Shown here: positions 42,644 through 52,146 of the stretch, piece after piece
Layout: every line of letters begins with the position of its first letter
Numbering within the stretch: the first letter of the stretch is position 1
Origin: Bacteroidota bacterium
GTDB lineage: Bacteria > Bacteroidota > Bacteroidia > Chitinophagales > Chitinophagaceae
Length of the DNA: 64,000 bases
Assembly: GCA_018267915.1 (NCBI GenBank)
Contig: JAFDXN010000060.1
Coordinates: 248,001-312,000 of the forward strand
Reading direction: 5' to 3'
Notes under the pieces: generated by a model
Told to the model about the DNA's origin: nothing
The model's input: the letters and a program-made list of their open reading frames with translations, nothing else
Databases searched by the model: none
Translations under genes and position numbers: made by a program

Positions 42644-44140
42644 ATGGAGCCGGAATCAACAATAAAACCTTCATTGGAGGAGATACAAAATTTCCAGGGT
42701 AAATACCCTAAACAACTGTGGTACTTGTTCCTCTCGGAAATGTGGGAACGTTTTTGTTTCTACGGCATGCGCGGCATGCTTACCATATTTATGGTGGAGC
42801 AAATGCTGATGAATGAAAAGGATGCCAACCTGAAGTACGGGGCTATACAAGCCTTCATCTACACGATGGCTTTTGTGGGTGGTTTGTTTGCCGATAAGAT
42901 ACTGGGCTTCAGGAAGTCGATCTTCTGGGGTGGCCTGCTGATGATCATCGGCAGCTTTATACTGGCTATTTCGCCGAAGGAGCTCTATTTTATAGGTATC
43001 AGTTTCACGATAGTGGGAACGGGTTTCTTCAAACCCAATATCTCGACAATGGTGGGTAACCTGTACAAGGCAGGCGATCCGCGCCGCGATGCGGGGTTCG
43101 GGCTGTTTTATTCGGGCATCAATATTGGCGCCTTGCTTGGCGGCTATCTATGTATCGAGGTGGCGAACAAGGTGTCGTGGAATGCTGCTTTTTCGCTGGC
43201 GGGCATTGTGATGGTGATAAGCCTTGGCATATTCGTATTTACCAAACGTACGTTGGGGCCGTTGGGTCTGTCGCCTCTTAGGGAAAAGGTGCCTGCAACC
43301 AAAAGGCGCAGTTATGAATGGATGGTGTATGCCGGCTCGCTGCTTATGCTGCCGGCCATTCTGCTGCTCATTCGCAATTCGGCCTATACCGATATGTTCA
43401 TGTACATAGTTGGCCCACTGACCCTTATCTATATTGTATACGAGATGTTCAAGTTCGAAGTGGTGGAACGCCGCAAGATCGTTGCTGCACTCATCTTCAT
43501 TATTTTCTCCGTGTTCTTCTGGGCATTCTTTGAGCAGGCAGGCGGATCGCTGAGCCTCTTTGCCCGCTACAATATCAAGCATGATCTGCTAGGCATACAG
43601 ATGGATCCGAACGAGATCAATAACTCGGCGAATTCGCTTTTTGTGATATTGCTGAGCCCCGTGTTCGGGCTGCTGTGGTTATGGCTGGCCAAGCGTAAAA
43701 TGGAACCGAACACCGTTATTAAATTCGGGCTTGGCTTCCTGTTCCTTGGATTAGCGTTTTATGTATTTTACTATACACGTTTCTTTGCCGACCTGCAGGG
43801 GATGACATCGCTGAATGTGTTTACGCTGGCTTACCTGGTCATTACTTTCGGTGAGCTTTGCCTGTCGCCCATAGGGTTGTCGCTGATGACCAAGCTGACA
43901 CCACAACCTCTGCATGGCATGATGATGGGTATGTGGTTTTTGGCAAGTGCTTACGGGCAGTATGCTGCAGGTATACTAGGCGCTGGTATGGCTACGGCCA
44001 ATCCTAATGCTTCGCTTACGGCGAAAATGCTGTCGTATACAGAGGGGTATAAACAACTGGGCATCTATGCTTTGATAGCGGGTGTGGCACTTATCATTCT
44101 CTCGCCGCTGATACGGAAACTGATGCATGAAGTGCATTGA
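42644..44140 (+). CDS. POT/PTR-family peptide transporter, second copy
   Basis: A 498-residue transporter with the same signatures as its upstream neighbour: EMWERFCFYGMRGML with ExxER, GTGFFKPNISTMVGNLY, and FYSGINIGALLGGY. It is shorter in the central loop. The two tandem genes are clearly diverged, so the duplication is old. Substrate probably di-/tripeptides. Confidence 0.92.
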   Translation: MEPESTIKPSLEEIQNFQGKYPKQLWYLFLSEMWERFCFYGMRGMLTIFMVEQMLMNEKDANLKYGAIQAFIYTMAFVGGLFADKILGFRKSIFWGGLLMIIGSFILAISPKELYFIGISFTIVGTGFFKPNISTMVGNLYKAGDPRRDAGFGLFYSGINIGALLGGYLCIEVANKVSWNAAFSLAGIVMVISLGIFVFTKRTLGPLGLSPLREKVPATKRRSYEWMVYAGSLLMLPAILLLIRNSAYTDMFMYIVGPLTLIYIVYEMFKFEVVERRKIVAALIFIIFSVFFWAFFEQAGGSLSLFARYNIKHDLLGIQMDPNEINNSANSLFVILLSPVFGLLWLWLAKRKMEPNTVIKFGLGFLFLGLAFYVFYYTRFFADLQGMTSLNVFTLAYLVITFGELCLSPIGLSLMTKLTPQPLHGMMMGMWFLASAYGQYAAGILGAGMATANPNASLTAKMLSYTEGYKQLGIYALIAGVALIILSPLIRKLMHEVH

Positions 44141-44170
44141 TAAGTCCGAATTCAAAATTCAAAAAATACA

Positions 44171-44203
44171 ATGTCCCGCACCGGAAGGTGCGGGACATTT
44201 TTC
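44171..44203. terminator. Strong hairpin terminator between convergent genes
   Basis: ATGTCCCGCACC-GGAA-GGTGCGGGACAT is a perfect 12-bp stem followed by TTTTTC on the plus strand, and preceded by an A-rich tract that gives Ts on the minus strand. It can serve both the POT gene and the convergent S41 protease gene. Confidence 0.85.
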
Positions 44204-44221
44204 TTATTCTAAAAACCAAGT

Positions 44222-46171
44222 TTACTGTTTGACGAACTTCAGGGTTTTTGTCTGCTCGCCTGTTTTGGTGGTCAGCAGGTAGATCCCTGGGGCCAATGAC
44301 CGTATATCCATCGAAGTATTGATACTGCCATTTGATTGAAGCACTTTATCAGCTAGTTCCCTGCCTGCAAGATCCGTTATAACAATACTGGTAGTGCCCG
44401 AACTAATGCCCTCTGCCTCTATCCTGATCACGTCAGCGGCCGGATTAGGGTAGGCATTGAGGAATGCTGTTCCTGCATTGGTTTTTGGCACGGATGCAGC
44501 CTGACAGGCGATGTTCATGGCTACCTCAAGTACTTCGTCCCTGCCCTGCCTGATACCCGCCTGTGTAGGAGTTGCCACCACATCCGGTACAATACCAATG
44601 CGTTGTGTACTGTCGCCATTTGGATAGTAAATGCCAAGATTGGTAAAACCAACATGCATATCCTGGCTAACCCTGAAGAAGGTGACATTGCCATCGGCGC
44701 CTGCTGTCTGGCTGCCAACCTTCACTACATTCTGCATTTTGCTGAGGATCATGCAACTATACTCGGCCTGGCTTTGGGTCTCCTGGTCGAAGAGGATAAT
44801 GACCTTTCCGGTGTAGGCCCCCGGATTATTGTCCACGCCCAGCGTATCGTGGTACCAGTAAAATGTGCCGGGATAGGTAACATCGGGCACCGTTCCTTTG
44901 GCAAACTCACGCACCCCGGGATACATCAGGTTGGCAATATCCCATGCGGTACCATTGGGGTAGTTACGTATGTCAAAAATGATGGCGGGCTTATCGTTGA
45001 GGCCATTATACATGTTGCTTACGTCGGCAGGCTGCAGCTTGCCCATATTTACATATCCTGCATTGCAGGGCAGTGTGGTCCATGAAACATTTGCAAGCGT
45101 GTCATTAGGGTAATAGCTCAGGAACGCGTCGTATTGGCTGGTAGTCATTACCTGGTTAGCAGTATGGTTGTTGCCATTGGAATCTTTATATACTATACTA
45201 GCGAGTTGATTATAATTGCCAGCTATGAGATATTGACACATGAATCGCCTGAACACGGCAGGGTTACCTGCTGATACGTAGGCGCTAAGGCTGTCTTCCC
45301 ACTGCTGGCTAGTGAGCCCGTTAACCGATACGATCTCATCGCCAACGCTTACCCCATTGACGCCTGATTTTACGACAACATATTTATTATCGGCGAACCG
45401 AAGTGCCAGCGGAACTGTATAGAAGCCCGGAAAGAGGTCGTAGTTTGTCCATGTCAGGCCTTCAACATGGGCGTCCTTTTGGGAGCCGGTCATTTTTTTG
45501 AAGGACTTGATAAAGGCGTCGTAATTGGCGGCGTTACCGATGTTCCCGGCGCAGCTATACAACGTACTATCCCATGGTTTATCCAATACATAAGTGTAGG
45601 GATAAAAGTAGTTGACGATGTTCCAATATTTGTAAGTAACCAGCAAGCGGTGCCACTTGTCGGGGTAGTTAGTAGCCAGATTGTCGTTTATCATCAGGCT
45701 GTCGTGGGGGAACACGAGCCAGCCGTAATAGTTAGGGTTCTGGTAGTCATTATCCATGGCCCAGCAGCCGGGGTGCGGCCTGAAATTGTTTTTAATGGTG
45801 TCGAGTACGACTCTTACATCGGTACGGATCATCGGATCGTTGAACCAATTGAAGTCACGGTTGCGTTTTAACTCTGCGGGCAAAGTATCGGGCAGCGGGG
45901 TTACAGCAAGATCCATCGGCCCGGCTGCGGAGAGCATATCGTATAGCTGATCATTAAGGTCATTAGAGGTTACTGCATTATCGACCAGGGGCAGGTAGTG
46001 TAACAAAACACTGTCCCAATTGACCATGCAGTTCGATACCCTTGAATGGTAATACTTTGCAAAACCCCATACCTTACAGGTATAATAGAGTTTTTGTTCT
46101 GGGGTGGGATTTTGCGCAAAGGCGGTTTTAATGCAGGCACAAAGGAGAAAGCAGCATAGTAGTTTTTTCAT
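44222..46171 (-). CDS. Secreted S41-family peptidase with T9SS sorting domain
   Basis: A 649-residue protein: signal peptide (MKKLLCCFLLCACIKTAFAQ), a large N-terminal domain, a PDZ-like part (GVNGVSVGDEIVSVNGL) and an S41/C-terminal-processing-protease-like core with VIILFDQETQSQAEYSCMILSK, where the serine and lysine of the dyad are expected. It ends in a T9SS sorting domain (AYPNPAADVIRIE ... LAPGIYLLTT). Probably a surface or secreted protease; the substrate is unknown. Confidence 0.85.
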   Translation of the reverse strand: MKKLLCCFLLCACIKTAFAQNPTPEQKLYYTCKVWGFAKYYHSRVSNCMVNWDSVLLHYLPLVDNAVTSNDLNDQLYDMLSAAGPMDLAVTPLPDTLPAELKRNRDFNWFNDPMIRTDVRVVLDTIKNNFRPHPGCWAMDNDYQNPNYYGWLVFPHDSLMINDNLATNYPDKWHRLLVTYKYWNIVNYFYPYTYVLDKPWDSTLYSCAGNIGNAANYDAFIKSFKKMTGSQKDAHVEGLTWTNYDLFPGFYTVPLALRFADNKYVVVKSGVNGVSVGDEIVSVNGLTSQQWEDSLSAYVSAGNPAVFRRFMCQYLIAGNYNQLASIVYKDSNGNNHTANQVMTTSQYDAFLSYYPNDTLANVSWTTLPCNAGYVNMGKLQPADVSNMYNGLNDKPAIIFDIRNYPNGTAWDIANLMYPGVREFAKGTVPDVTYPGTFYWYHDTLGVDNNPGAYTGKVIILFDQETQSQAEYSCMILSKMQNVVKVGSQTAGADGNVTFFRVSQDMHVGFTNLGIYYPNGDSTQRIGIVPDVVATPTQAGIRQGRDEVLEVAMNIACQAASVPKTNAGTAFLNAYPNPAADVIRIEAEGISSGTTSIVITDLAGRELADKVLQSNGSINTSMDIRSLAPGIYLLTTKTGEQTKTLKFVKQ

Positions 46172-46311
46172 AAAGGAATGGTTGGAATATTGTTAATAAG
46201 AAAAGACAGGGGCGAGGGGCCGGGCTATAGTAGGTTGACGGAATTCTGCCTCCCTTTCTTTGGGTGATTTCTTTGAAAAATGAGTTTATGACAATACTAT
46301 GGCAAAGCCGG

Positions 46312-46671
46312 TCAATACATCAATTGCTTCTTCGAGCTGTTTTTCCAGCCGGCATCGTATTTACTTTCTGTAAAGAATACCAGGAGATCGGCATCGTATT
46401 TTGAGTCGACGAAGTAGATTTTTTTCTTAGCGTCGTATTTATCTTCAGTGAAGTACCAGATGCCTTTGTTGCCATCAGCATCGTACTTGTCTTTCGTTTT
46501 ATAAACAATAAGATCGGCATCATACTTACTGCTTACTACAAATACTTTCACATTAGCGTCGTACTTGTCCTTGCAACTGTACACAACCTGTGCGACCGCG
46601 AAATTTGAATAGATAAGGCATACAACCGTTGCTACAATAGAGGTTAATAAGGGTTTTCTTTGAGGTGACAT
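46312..46671 (-). CDS. Exported protein with KYDAD repeats (DUF6150-like)
   Basis: A 119-residue protein: signal peptide (TSIVATVVCLIYSNFAVAQ) then six repeats of about 14 residues built on SKYDADLxVYxT (KDKYDANVKVFVV, SSKYDADLIVYKT, DSKYDADLLVFFT and variants). The regular strand-turn spacing suggests a small beta-solenoid. It matches the KYDA-repeat pattern of the DUF6150 family as I recall it. It is periplasmic or surface-exposed; function unknown. Confidence 0.75.
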   Translation of the reverse strand: MSPQRKPLLTSIVATVVCLIYSNFAVAQVVYSCKDKYDANVKVFVVSSKYDADLIVYKTKDKYDADGNKGIWYFTEDKYDAKKKIYFVDSKYDADLLVFFTESKYDAGWKNSSKKQLMY

Positions 46672-46715
46672 AAATTAGCCGTTTTTTTGTGCCGGCCTTA
46701 CGAATATATGAAAAT

Positions 46716-47405
46716 ATGTCTAATAGCGAGAAATATGCGATAATAGTGGCTGGCGGAAAGGGCGAGCGCATGGGCAGTGCAGTGCCTAAGCAGTTTCTTC
46801 CGCTAGGCGGAAAGCCCGTGCTGTACTATTCGATCAAGGCGTTTATGGATGCCTTTCCGGATATCAACCTGATATTGGTGCTGCCGCATGAGCAAATGAG
46901 CTATGCCCAAATGGTGCTGGAGTCGTTTGACGAGCGCGTAGAACTGACCATAGTAAGCGGAGGAACAACCCGCTACCATAGTGTGCAGAACGGTTTAAAA
47001 CAGGTGGACAAAAATGGCATCGTGTTTGTGCATGATGGTGTGCGGCCGCTGGTAAGCAGTGATCTTATCAGGCGGTGTTACGCGCAGGCAATGGAGAAGG
47101 GGAGCGCCGTGCCGGCCGTGCCTGTAACAGATAGCCTGCGAATAGTGGATGAAAGCGGCAGCCGTGCTGTGGACAGGGAGCAGATGCGCAGCATACAAAC
47201 CCCGCAGACCTTCCGATCGGATATTATATTGCCTGCCTTCGCTCAGGAATATCAAGTAGGTTTTACTGACGAAGCAACCGTATGCGAAGCCTATGGCACG
47301 AAAGTTTTTTTGACAGAGGGTGAAAGGAGCAACATTAAGGTGACAACACCGGAAGACATGATCATTGCTGAAGCCCTTCTCGCCGAAAAGCAGCCAGATG
47401 CGTAG
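46716..47405 (+). CDS. ispD: 2-C-methyl-D-erythritol 4-phosphate cytidylyltransferase
   Basis: A 229-residue enzyme of the MEP isoprenoid pathway, started at the ATG at 46716 (MSNSEKYAIIVAGGKGERMG); a GTG nine codons upstream is unlikely. The CTP-binding AGGKGERMGSAVPKQF, the VHDGVRPLV metal/substrate loop and the C-terminal TDEATVCEAYGTKVF with the E/D pair are present. Its end overlaps the next gene by 8 bases. Confidence 0.95.
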   Translation: MSNSEKYAIIVAGGKGERMGSAVPKQFLPLGGKPVLYYSIKAFMDAFPDINLILVLPHEQMSYAQMVLESFDERVELTIVSGGTTRYHSVQNGLKQVDKNGIVFVHDGVRPLVSSDLIRRCYAQAMEKGSAVPAVPVTDSLRIVDESGSRAVDREQMRSIQTPQTFRSDIILPAFAQEYQVGFTDEATVCEAYGTKVFLTEGERSNIKVTTPEDMIIAEALLAEKQPDA

Positions 47406-48309
47406 TGCACTCGCCACAATATTATTGATCTGTGTTTATGCGAATACCTATGCGCAGGATACGAGTGTATTCAAATATCCCATACAAATGGATGACGTGG
47501 TGGTGACGGCCACGCGCAGCGGTTGGGACCTGCAGGGTTTCATAAGAAGGGTACAAAGCGACACTACTTTTTATAAGGCGTTCCGTAGCCTGCATATTGT
47601 ACCGTTCAGCGCGGTGAACGATATAAAGGTCTATGACAAGGGTGGTAAGATAAGAGCATCGCTTTACAGCAAGACGAAACAAAATGTTACTAACGGTTGT
47701 CGCACTATGCAGGTGCTGGAAGAGAAAACGACCGGCGACTTTTATAACAGGAGAAGGCAGTACAATTACTACACTGCCGAGTTGTATGCATATCTGTTTT
47801 TTACTGTTGGCAAAGTGTGCGGCGAAGACAATGTGGTGGCGGGAATGCTAAATGTGCGCGGCAAAGGACAAATGGAGAAAAGTAAGGCGCAGTTAAAGCA
47901 ACTAATGTTTAACCCCGGTGCGCACATACAAGGCGTGCCCTTTATGGGTGATAAGGCGGCCATGTTCGACCCGGATGTGGCAAAGCGTTATGATTTTAAG
48001 CTGACATCGGAAAACTATGCCAACGAGGAATGTTACGTATTCCGCGCAGTGCCGAAGAAAGGTGAGGAAAAGAACGTAGTGTATGACGACTTTGCTACCT
48101 GGTTTCGCAAGAGCGATTATGCGATCGTGGCACGGGATTACTCGCTATCGTACAACACGATAGCATATGATTTTGATGTAAAGATGAAAGTGCGCCTCGG
48201 GCAACACGGTAAATACCTGCTACCCGAGAGAATAGATTACAACGGGAACTGGTATGTTTTTACCAAGGGAAGGGAAAGGGTAAGGTTTACCGCGGTGTTT
48301 AGTTATTAG
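47398..48309 (+). CDS. Exported protein of unknown function downstream of ispD
   Basis: A 303-residue protein from the ATG at 47398 (MRSALATILLICVYANTYAQ), a signal peptide that begins inside the last codons of ispD (8-base overlap, likely translational coupling). The mature part starts with a VVVTATRSGWDLQGFIRRVQ segment, then mixed strands and helices, and ends in FTKGRERVRFTAVFSY, strand-like. Not a barrel of obvious type. I do not recognise it. Similar exported proteins of unknown function occur in Bacteroidota. Confidence 0.7.
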   Translation: MRSALATILLICVYANTYAQDTSVFKYPIQMDDVVVTATRSGWDLQGFIRRVQSDTTFYKAFRSLHIVPFSAVNDIKVYDKGGKIRASLYSKTKQNVTNGCRTMQVLEEKTTGDFYNRRRQYNYYTAELYAYLFFTVGKVCGEDNVVAGMLNVRGKGQMEKSKAQLKQLMFNPGAHIQGVPFMGDKAAMFDPDVAKRYDFKLTSENYANEECYVFRAVPKKGEEKNVVYDDFATWFRKSDYAIVARDYSLSYNTIAYDFDVKMKVRLGQHGKYLLPERIDYNGNWYVFTKGRERVRFTAVFSY

Positions 48310-48319
48310 AAGCAGAAAA

Positions 48320-48622
48320 CTAATCTCCTGCTTCAGAGGCGCCGCCATCGCTGCCATCGGCCAGGTCGAAGGTAGATTCTTTCCATGCCGGTATTTCCTG
48401 GCCGGGAGGTATCACCTCGATGTCATCCACTACCATTTTTACACCTTTCACGCTCTTTGCAATACGTGTAGCATCGACTTTTTCGGAGAAACTGCGCACA
48501 TAACCGCCAAGTGTTACATACCCGGTCTTTGCAGCATTTATCCTGATGTGCGACGCATCGATCCTGGGATAGCCATTGAGCATCTTCGTGATAGCCTGTT
48601 GTAATTGGGAATCGTTGTTCAT
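48320..48622 (-). CDS. BON-domain protein with GSDGGASE tail, paralogue of 16812 gene
   Basis: A 100-residue protein from the ATG at 48622 (MNNDSQLQQAITKMLNGYP). The BON-like core LQQAITKML ... HIRINAAKTGYVTLGGYVRSFSEKVDATRIAKSV ... VVDDIEV aligns with the protein at 16812-17096. The C-terminus ADGSDGGASEAGD repeats that protein's ending. A 13-residue N-terminal extension to 48661 is possible but has no counterpart in the paralogue. Function unknown. Confidence 0.75.
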   Translation of the reverse strand: MNNDSQLQQAITKMLNGYPRIDASHIRINAAKTGYVTLGGYVRSFSEKVDATRIAKSVKGVKMVVDDIEVIPPGQEIPAWKESTFDLADGSDGGASEAGD

Positions 48623-48775
48623 ATCCGGTTTTTGTGAGTGAATAATTGTACTGTGGGCCATGGCGGTTTCACGGCTATTATAAAGATAGGTTGAAAAATT
48701 AATATTTTATAGCCTGTTTTTGGTTGGTGTACACAGTGTGAATATAAGTTGCCTTTAAACCCTTAACATTGCCAG

Positions 48776-49591
48776 ATGTACCGGATCCCCCGATTTTTGT
48801 TTTGCTTATTGCTGTTGGCAATGCCTGTGTTGTCGTATGCGCTGCAGCCCGTGAAAGAGTATGGCAGTATTCCCGACGCTATGCATGTGCCTTACGAAAA
48901 CAATACTATTATTACCGCCGACGGCTTGCACCTGAAATCCTGGACAATACTGCCGCACAACAAGCCCGATAACAGGACTACGCTGGTGCTGGCCTATGCC
49001 GACGCAGGCAACATGTCGTGGTGGCTGCAAAGGGGTATTGCATTTGCGCAAAATGGCTATACTGTGGTGCTTTTCGACTACAGGGGCTTCGGCGAGAGCG
49101 ACAATTTCCCCATCAATCCGAAAATGCTCTACTATAACGAATTTGCAAAGGACCTCAGTGCCGCAGTGCAATTCGCAAAAAAGAAGTATAAGGGCAATAA
49201 AACCGGCATCTTATGCTACTCCATGGGTACCGTTATTGCGACGCTTGCTGCTGCTGATGCAAGGCCGGATTTTATTATTGGCGAGGGTTACGTAACCGAC
49301 CCGATCGCAATTGTAAACCGCGATACAGTACACAAGAAAATAAGCCTGCCACCCGATGCCGCTCAATATCATACAAAACTGGAGCGGCTAAATGTAAAGA
49401 TGCTGATCTTTTCGGGCAGTACGGATGCGGTGACCACAGATGAAAAAGTGCAGGAGCTGAAGAAAAAGAAACCTGGTATTAAAGTGATCAACTTCAAAGG
49501 CGGGCATATGCAGGGCTTTGATGCACTTTCGCGCGAAAGGACCGGCTCCGAATATATTAAGGCTGTCAATGAGTTTTTGAAAGGTGGATGA
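48776..49591 (+). CDS. Alpha/beta-hydrolase family exported protein
   Basis: A 271-residue protein with a signal peptide (MYRIPRFLFCLLLLAMPVLS). The alpha/beta-hydrolase plan is clear: the NGYTVVLFDYRGFGESDN oxyanion region, a nucleophile elbow GILCYSMGTV with the serine flanked by C-Y and M-G (a slightly unusual first position), an acidic LIFSGSTDAVTT, and a final histidine in KGGHMQGF. Probably a periplasmic esterase/lipase-like enzyme. Substrate unknown. Confidence 0.8.
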   Translation: MYRIPRFLFCLLLLAMPVLSYALQPVKEYGSIPDAMHVPYENNTIITADGLHLKSWTILPHNKPDNRTTLVLAYADAGNMSWWLQRGIAFAQNGYTVVLFDYRGFGESDNFPINPKMLYYNEFAKDLSAAVQFAKKKYKGNKTGILCYSMGTVIATLAAADARPDFIIGEGYVTDPIAIVNRDTVHKKISLPPDAAQYHTKLERLNVKMLIFSGSTDAVTTDEKVQELKKKKPGIKVINFKGGHMQGFDALSRERTGSEYIKAVNEFLKGG

Positions 49592-49669
49592 GTGTCGACT
49601 AACGTTATTAACTTTCGGTACGTCTATTTGACGGATAACTAACTTATTTGTAAACTTTAAAACCCATTT

Positions 49670-50569
49670 ATGCAGCGAATCATTACATTATTGTTTGTTG
49701 TATTTTCATTTTCTGCACAGGCGCAATGGTATTGGGCAGAGCAATTCGAGCAACCAAATGACAGCTACCGCGACCGGTTCGTATTTGACTCTACCCATGC
49801 AGGAAATAAATGGCAGATAGGGCGGCCGCAAAAGAGCATTTTTGACTCCGCCTATTCGGTTCCCAATGCGCTCGTAACCGATTCTGTGCACACCTACCCC
49901 GGGCATGACACCTCTGTGGTTACGTTAATGCATTTCCCTTATGTTTACTCGCCTATGTTCTCACTTACCTTTTACTATAAACTGGATATGCACCCCGGCG
50001 CACTGGTGAAAATAGAGATATCGGGTGACCGGGGTCAGAACTGGATAGACCCAATGACAGAAGACACGACTTATATGTTTTATTGGGGCGGCCCGAAACC
50101 CAGGTTAGATACGCAGGTTCACAACTGGACAAAATTTGAGTTGAACATGGAGGATTGGGGAAATGCGTTTGCCGGGGGGCCGCTTTCGTTTCCTCATTAT
50201 CGAATTGCAGACACAGTACTGTTCCGTTTCACCTATGCCACGGGGGCTATAGCCACAACGCATGACGGATGGGTAATGGACAATTTTGAAATCGAGAACC
50301 CCATCACCGAGGGTTACGTATCGCAGGTGCGCAATGATGACCTTCTGCAGGTGTACCCTAACCCAAGTAAAGGCGCATTGCAGCTTAACAGCGGTAGAAA
50401 CGATGATGCAAAGATAGAGGTAAGTGACCTGGCCGGAAGACTGCTATACCGAACTATGACGAAACAAGCCGCTACAAGCCTGGAATTGCCGGTGCCTGAT
50501 GGAATATATATACTCAAATACATCAGTGACAAGAACTATGCTGTAAAAAGAGTGGTAGTGCAGCACTAG
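49670..50569 (+). CDS. Secreted T9SS cargo protein, paralogue of the 21263 gene
   Basis: A 299-residue protein: signal peptide (MQRIITLLFVVFSFSAQAQ), a beta-sandwich-like body sharing NKWQIGRPQKSIFDSAY, HTYPGHDT, FYYKLDM, SGDRGQNW and DGWVMDNFEI with the 21263 protein, then a T9SS sorting domain (VYPNPSKGALQLN ... VPDGIYILKYI). Its stop codon overlaps the end of the convergent DUF1501 gene by 4 bases. Function unknown. Confidence 0.8.
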   Translation: MQRIITLLFVVFSFSAQAQWYWAEQFEQPNDSYRDRFVFDSTHAGNKWQIGRPQKSIFDSAYSVPNALVTDSVHTYPGHDTSVVTLMHFPYVYSPMFSLTFYYKLDMHPGALVKIEISGDRGQNWIDPMTEDTTYMFYWGGPKPRLDTQVHNWTKFELNMEDWGNAFAGGPLSFPHYRIADTVLFRFTYATGAIATTHDGWVMDNFEIENPITEGYVSQVRNDDLLQVYPNPSKGALQLNSGRNDDAKIEVSDLAGRLLYRTMTKQAATSLELPVPDGIYILKYISDKNYAVKRVVVQH

Positions 50570-52122
50570 TCGATAACGCTCAGTTTTTGTGCATGTTTGT
50601 TATTGCCGTTGCTGAACCTGTACACATAGTTGCCCGCCTGCAGGCCATCGCGGTACAGGTAAATATGGTAATAGCCCGCATCGTATTCTTTATCCAGGAT
50701 CGTACGCACCAGGCGCCCGGCTGCATCGTAAAGCGTGATGTTGACATTGCCGCCTTGTGATGAGAACGATATACAGGTCTTATCCTTAAAGGGATTTGGA
50801 TAATTTTGCGATAATGGCGACTCGCTGCGGCTGTCGATAATGTCCTGGTCATCGCGATGGAAGATGGGGAGAACAGGGTAGTATTGACCGAGCGCTGATG
50901 TCCAGATATTCCGCGGCGCACCAAACCAGTCTGCCAGAACAGCGGCGTAAACAGAGCGATAATCGTACTGCATTTTCAGGTCATCGCGCACCGTAGCCGC
51001 ATCAGGTATCGCAGGATTGGTGCCAATAATATCGGGATTAACATAATTGCCGAATACCATTACGGGTGCAGTAGTGCCATGGTCGGTGCCCAGGCTGCCA
51101 TTGGAGATGATGCGGCGCCCAAACTCGGAGAATGTCATTGCTGCAACGCGATTATCTGTTTTGAGCAGCCTGCAGTCGTCGAAGAAGGCGACTACTGCTT
51201 CGGATAGCTTGCCGAGCAGGTTGGCGTGATTGCCCTTTGTGGTGTCAGTATCGGTTACCTGTCCGCTATGGGTATCAAAACCACCCATACTTACCATATA
51301 AACAGGTGTATGCAGCCCCCCCGCTATCAGCCTGGCCACTATCTTGAGCTGCTCAGCCAGGTAATTGTTCTTCGGATACATAGTTGACAGATTCTCTGCA
51401 TTACCGGCAGCTGTTTGCAGCGACGTTGTGTATTGTTGCGTTTGCTGAGCAATGAAACGCAGGAACGTCAGTTCGTGTCCAGCCGGCGTAGCTGGTGCGG
51501 GCGTCACCGTATTATTGACGATGTTATAAAAGTTCTCGATACTGGTGACCGCCATGCCCATGTTTACATTCGGCCCCTGCAGGGCAGGGGAAACCACGCT
51601 GCCTATCTGGATAGCTAAAGGATCGGGCGGGAGGGTTTGTGGATAGTGGGGATTTTCATCGGCCAGGTAGCGCCCCAGCCAGCCGTCGCTCAGGTATTGG
51701 TTTGAATTGGCGCCGGTCAGCCATATATCTGTGGCACGGAAGTGAGAGTAATTCGGATTGGTGTAGCCGACCCCCTGCACTATGTTCATCATATTATTAT
51801 TGTACAAGTCGCGCAGGCCGGTCATGGAGGGGTGCAGGCCAGTGTCGCTGACGCCGCGTAGGGAAAGTACTTTCTCTTCGGGGATCAGAAGGTTTTTACG
51901 GGCTGCGGAAAGGGCTGTGTATTTATCGAGCGGTATAATTGTGTTGAGGCCGTCATTGCCGCCGACTAATTGAATTAGCACCATAACTCTCCCCGTGGCG
52001 GCCGTTTGTTTAGCGAGATATTTGAGCAGTGGGCTACTCGCCAATGCGCGTACCGGCAGGCCGTTGACAAGGTATGCCATAGCGGCTGCGGGTGTCACTT
52101 TCAGGAAGTCTCTTCTTCTCAT
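50566..52122 (-). CDS. DUF1501-family exported protein with T9SS sorting domain
   Basis: A 518-residue protein. The N-terminus MRRRDFLKVTPAAAMAYLV is a Tat-like signal (RRDFLK). The DUF1501 body (LIQLVGGNDGLNTIIPLDKY, MTFSEFGRRIISNGSLGTDHGTTAPVMVFG) belongs to a sulfatase/alkaline-phosphatase-like fold. The last 80 residues are a T9SS sorting domain (LSQNYPNPFKDKTCISF). It is encoded 24 bases after its usual partner, the DUF1800 gene. The combination of a Tat-like N-terminus with a T9SS tail is notable. The substrate is unknown. Confidence 0.88.
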   Translation of the reverse strand: MRRRDFLKVTPAAAMAYLVNGLPVRALASSPLLKYLAKQTAATGRVMVLIQLVGGNDGLNTIIPLDKYTALSAARKNLLIPEEKVLSLRGVSDTGLHPSMTGLRDLYNNNMMNIVQGVGYTNPNYSHFRATDIWLTGANSNQYLSDGWLGRYLADENPHYPQTLPPDPLAIQIGSVVSPALQGPNVNMGMAVTSIENFYNIVNNTVTPAPATPAGHELTFLRFIAQQTQQYTTSLQTAAGNAENLSTMYPKNNYLAEQLKIVARLIAGGLHTPVYMVSMGGFDTHSGQVTDTDTTKGNHANLLGKLSEAVVAFFDDCRLLKTDNRVAAMTFSEFGRRIISNGSLGTDHGTTAPVMVFGNYVNPDIIGTNPAIPDAATVRDDLKMQYDYRSVYAAVLADWFGAPRNIWTSALGQYYPVLPIFHRDDQDIIDSRSESPLSQNYPNPFKDKTCISFSSQGGNVNITLYDAAGRLVRTILDKEYDAGYYHIYLYRDGLQAGNYVYRFSNGNNKHAQKLSVID

Positions 52123-52146
52123 TGCATCTGCATTTGGTAGTGAGCA

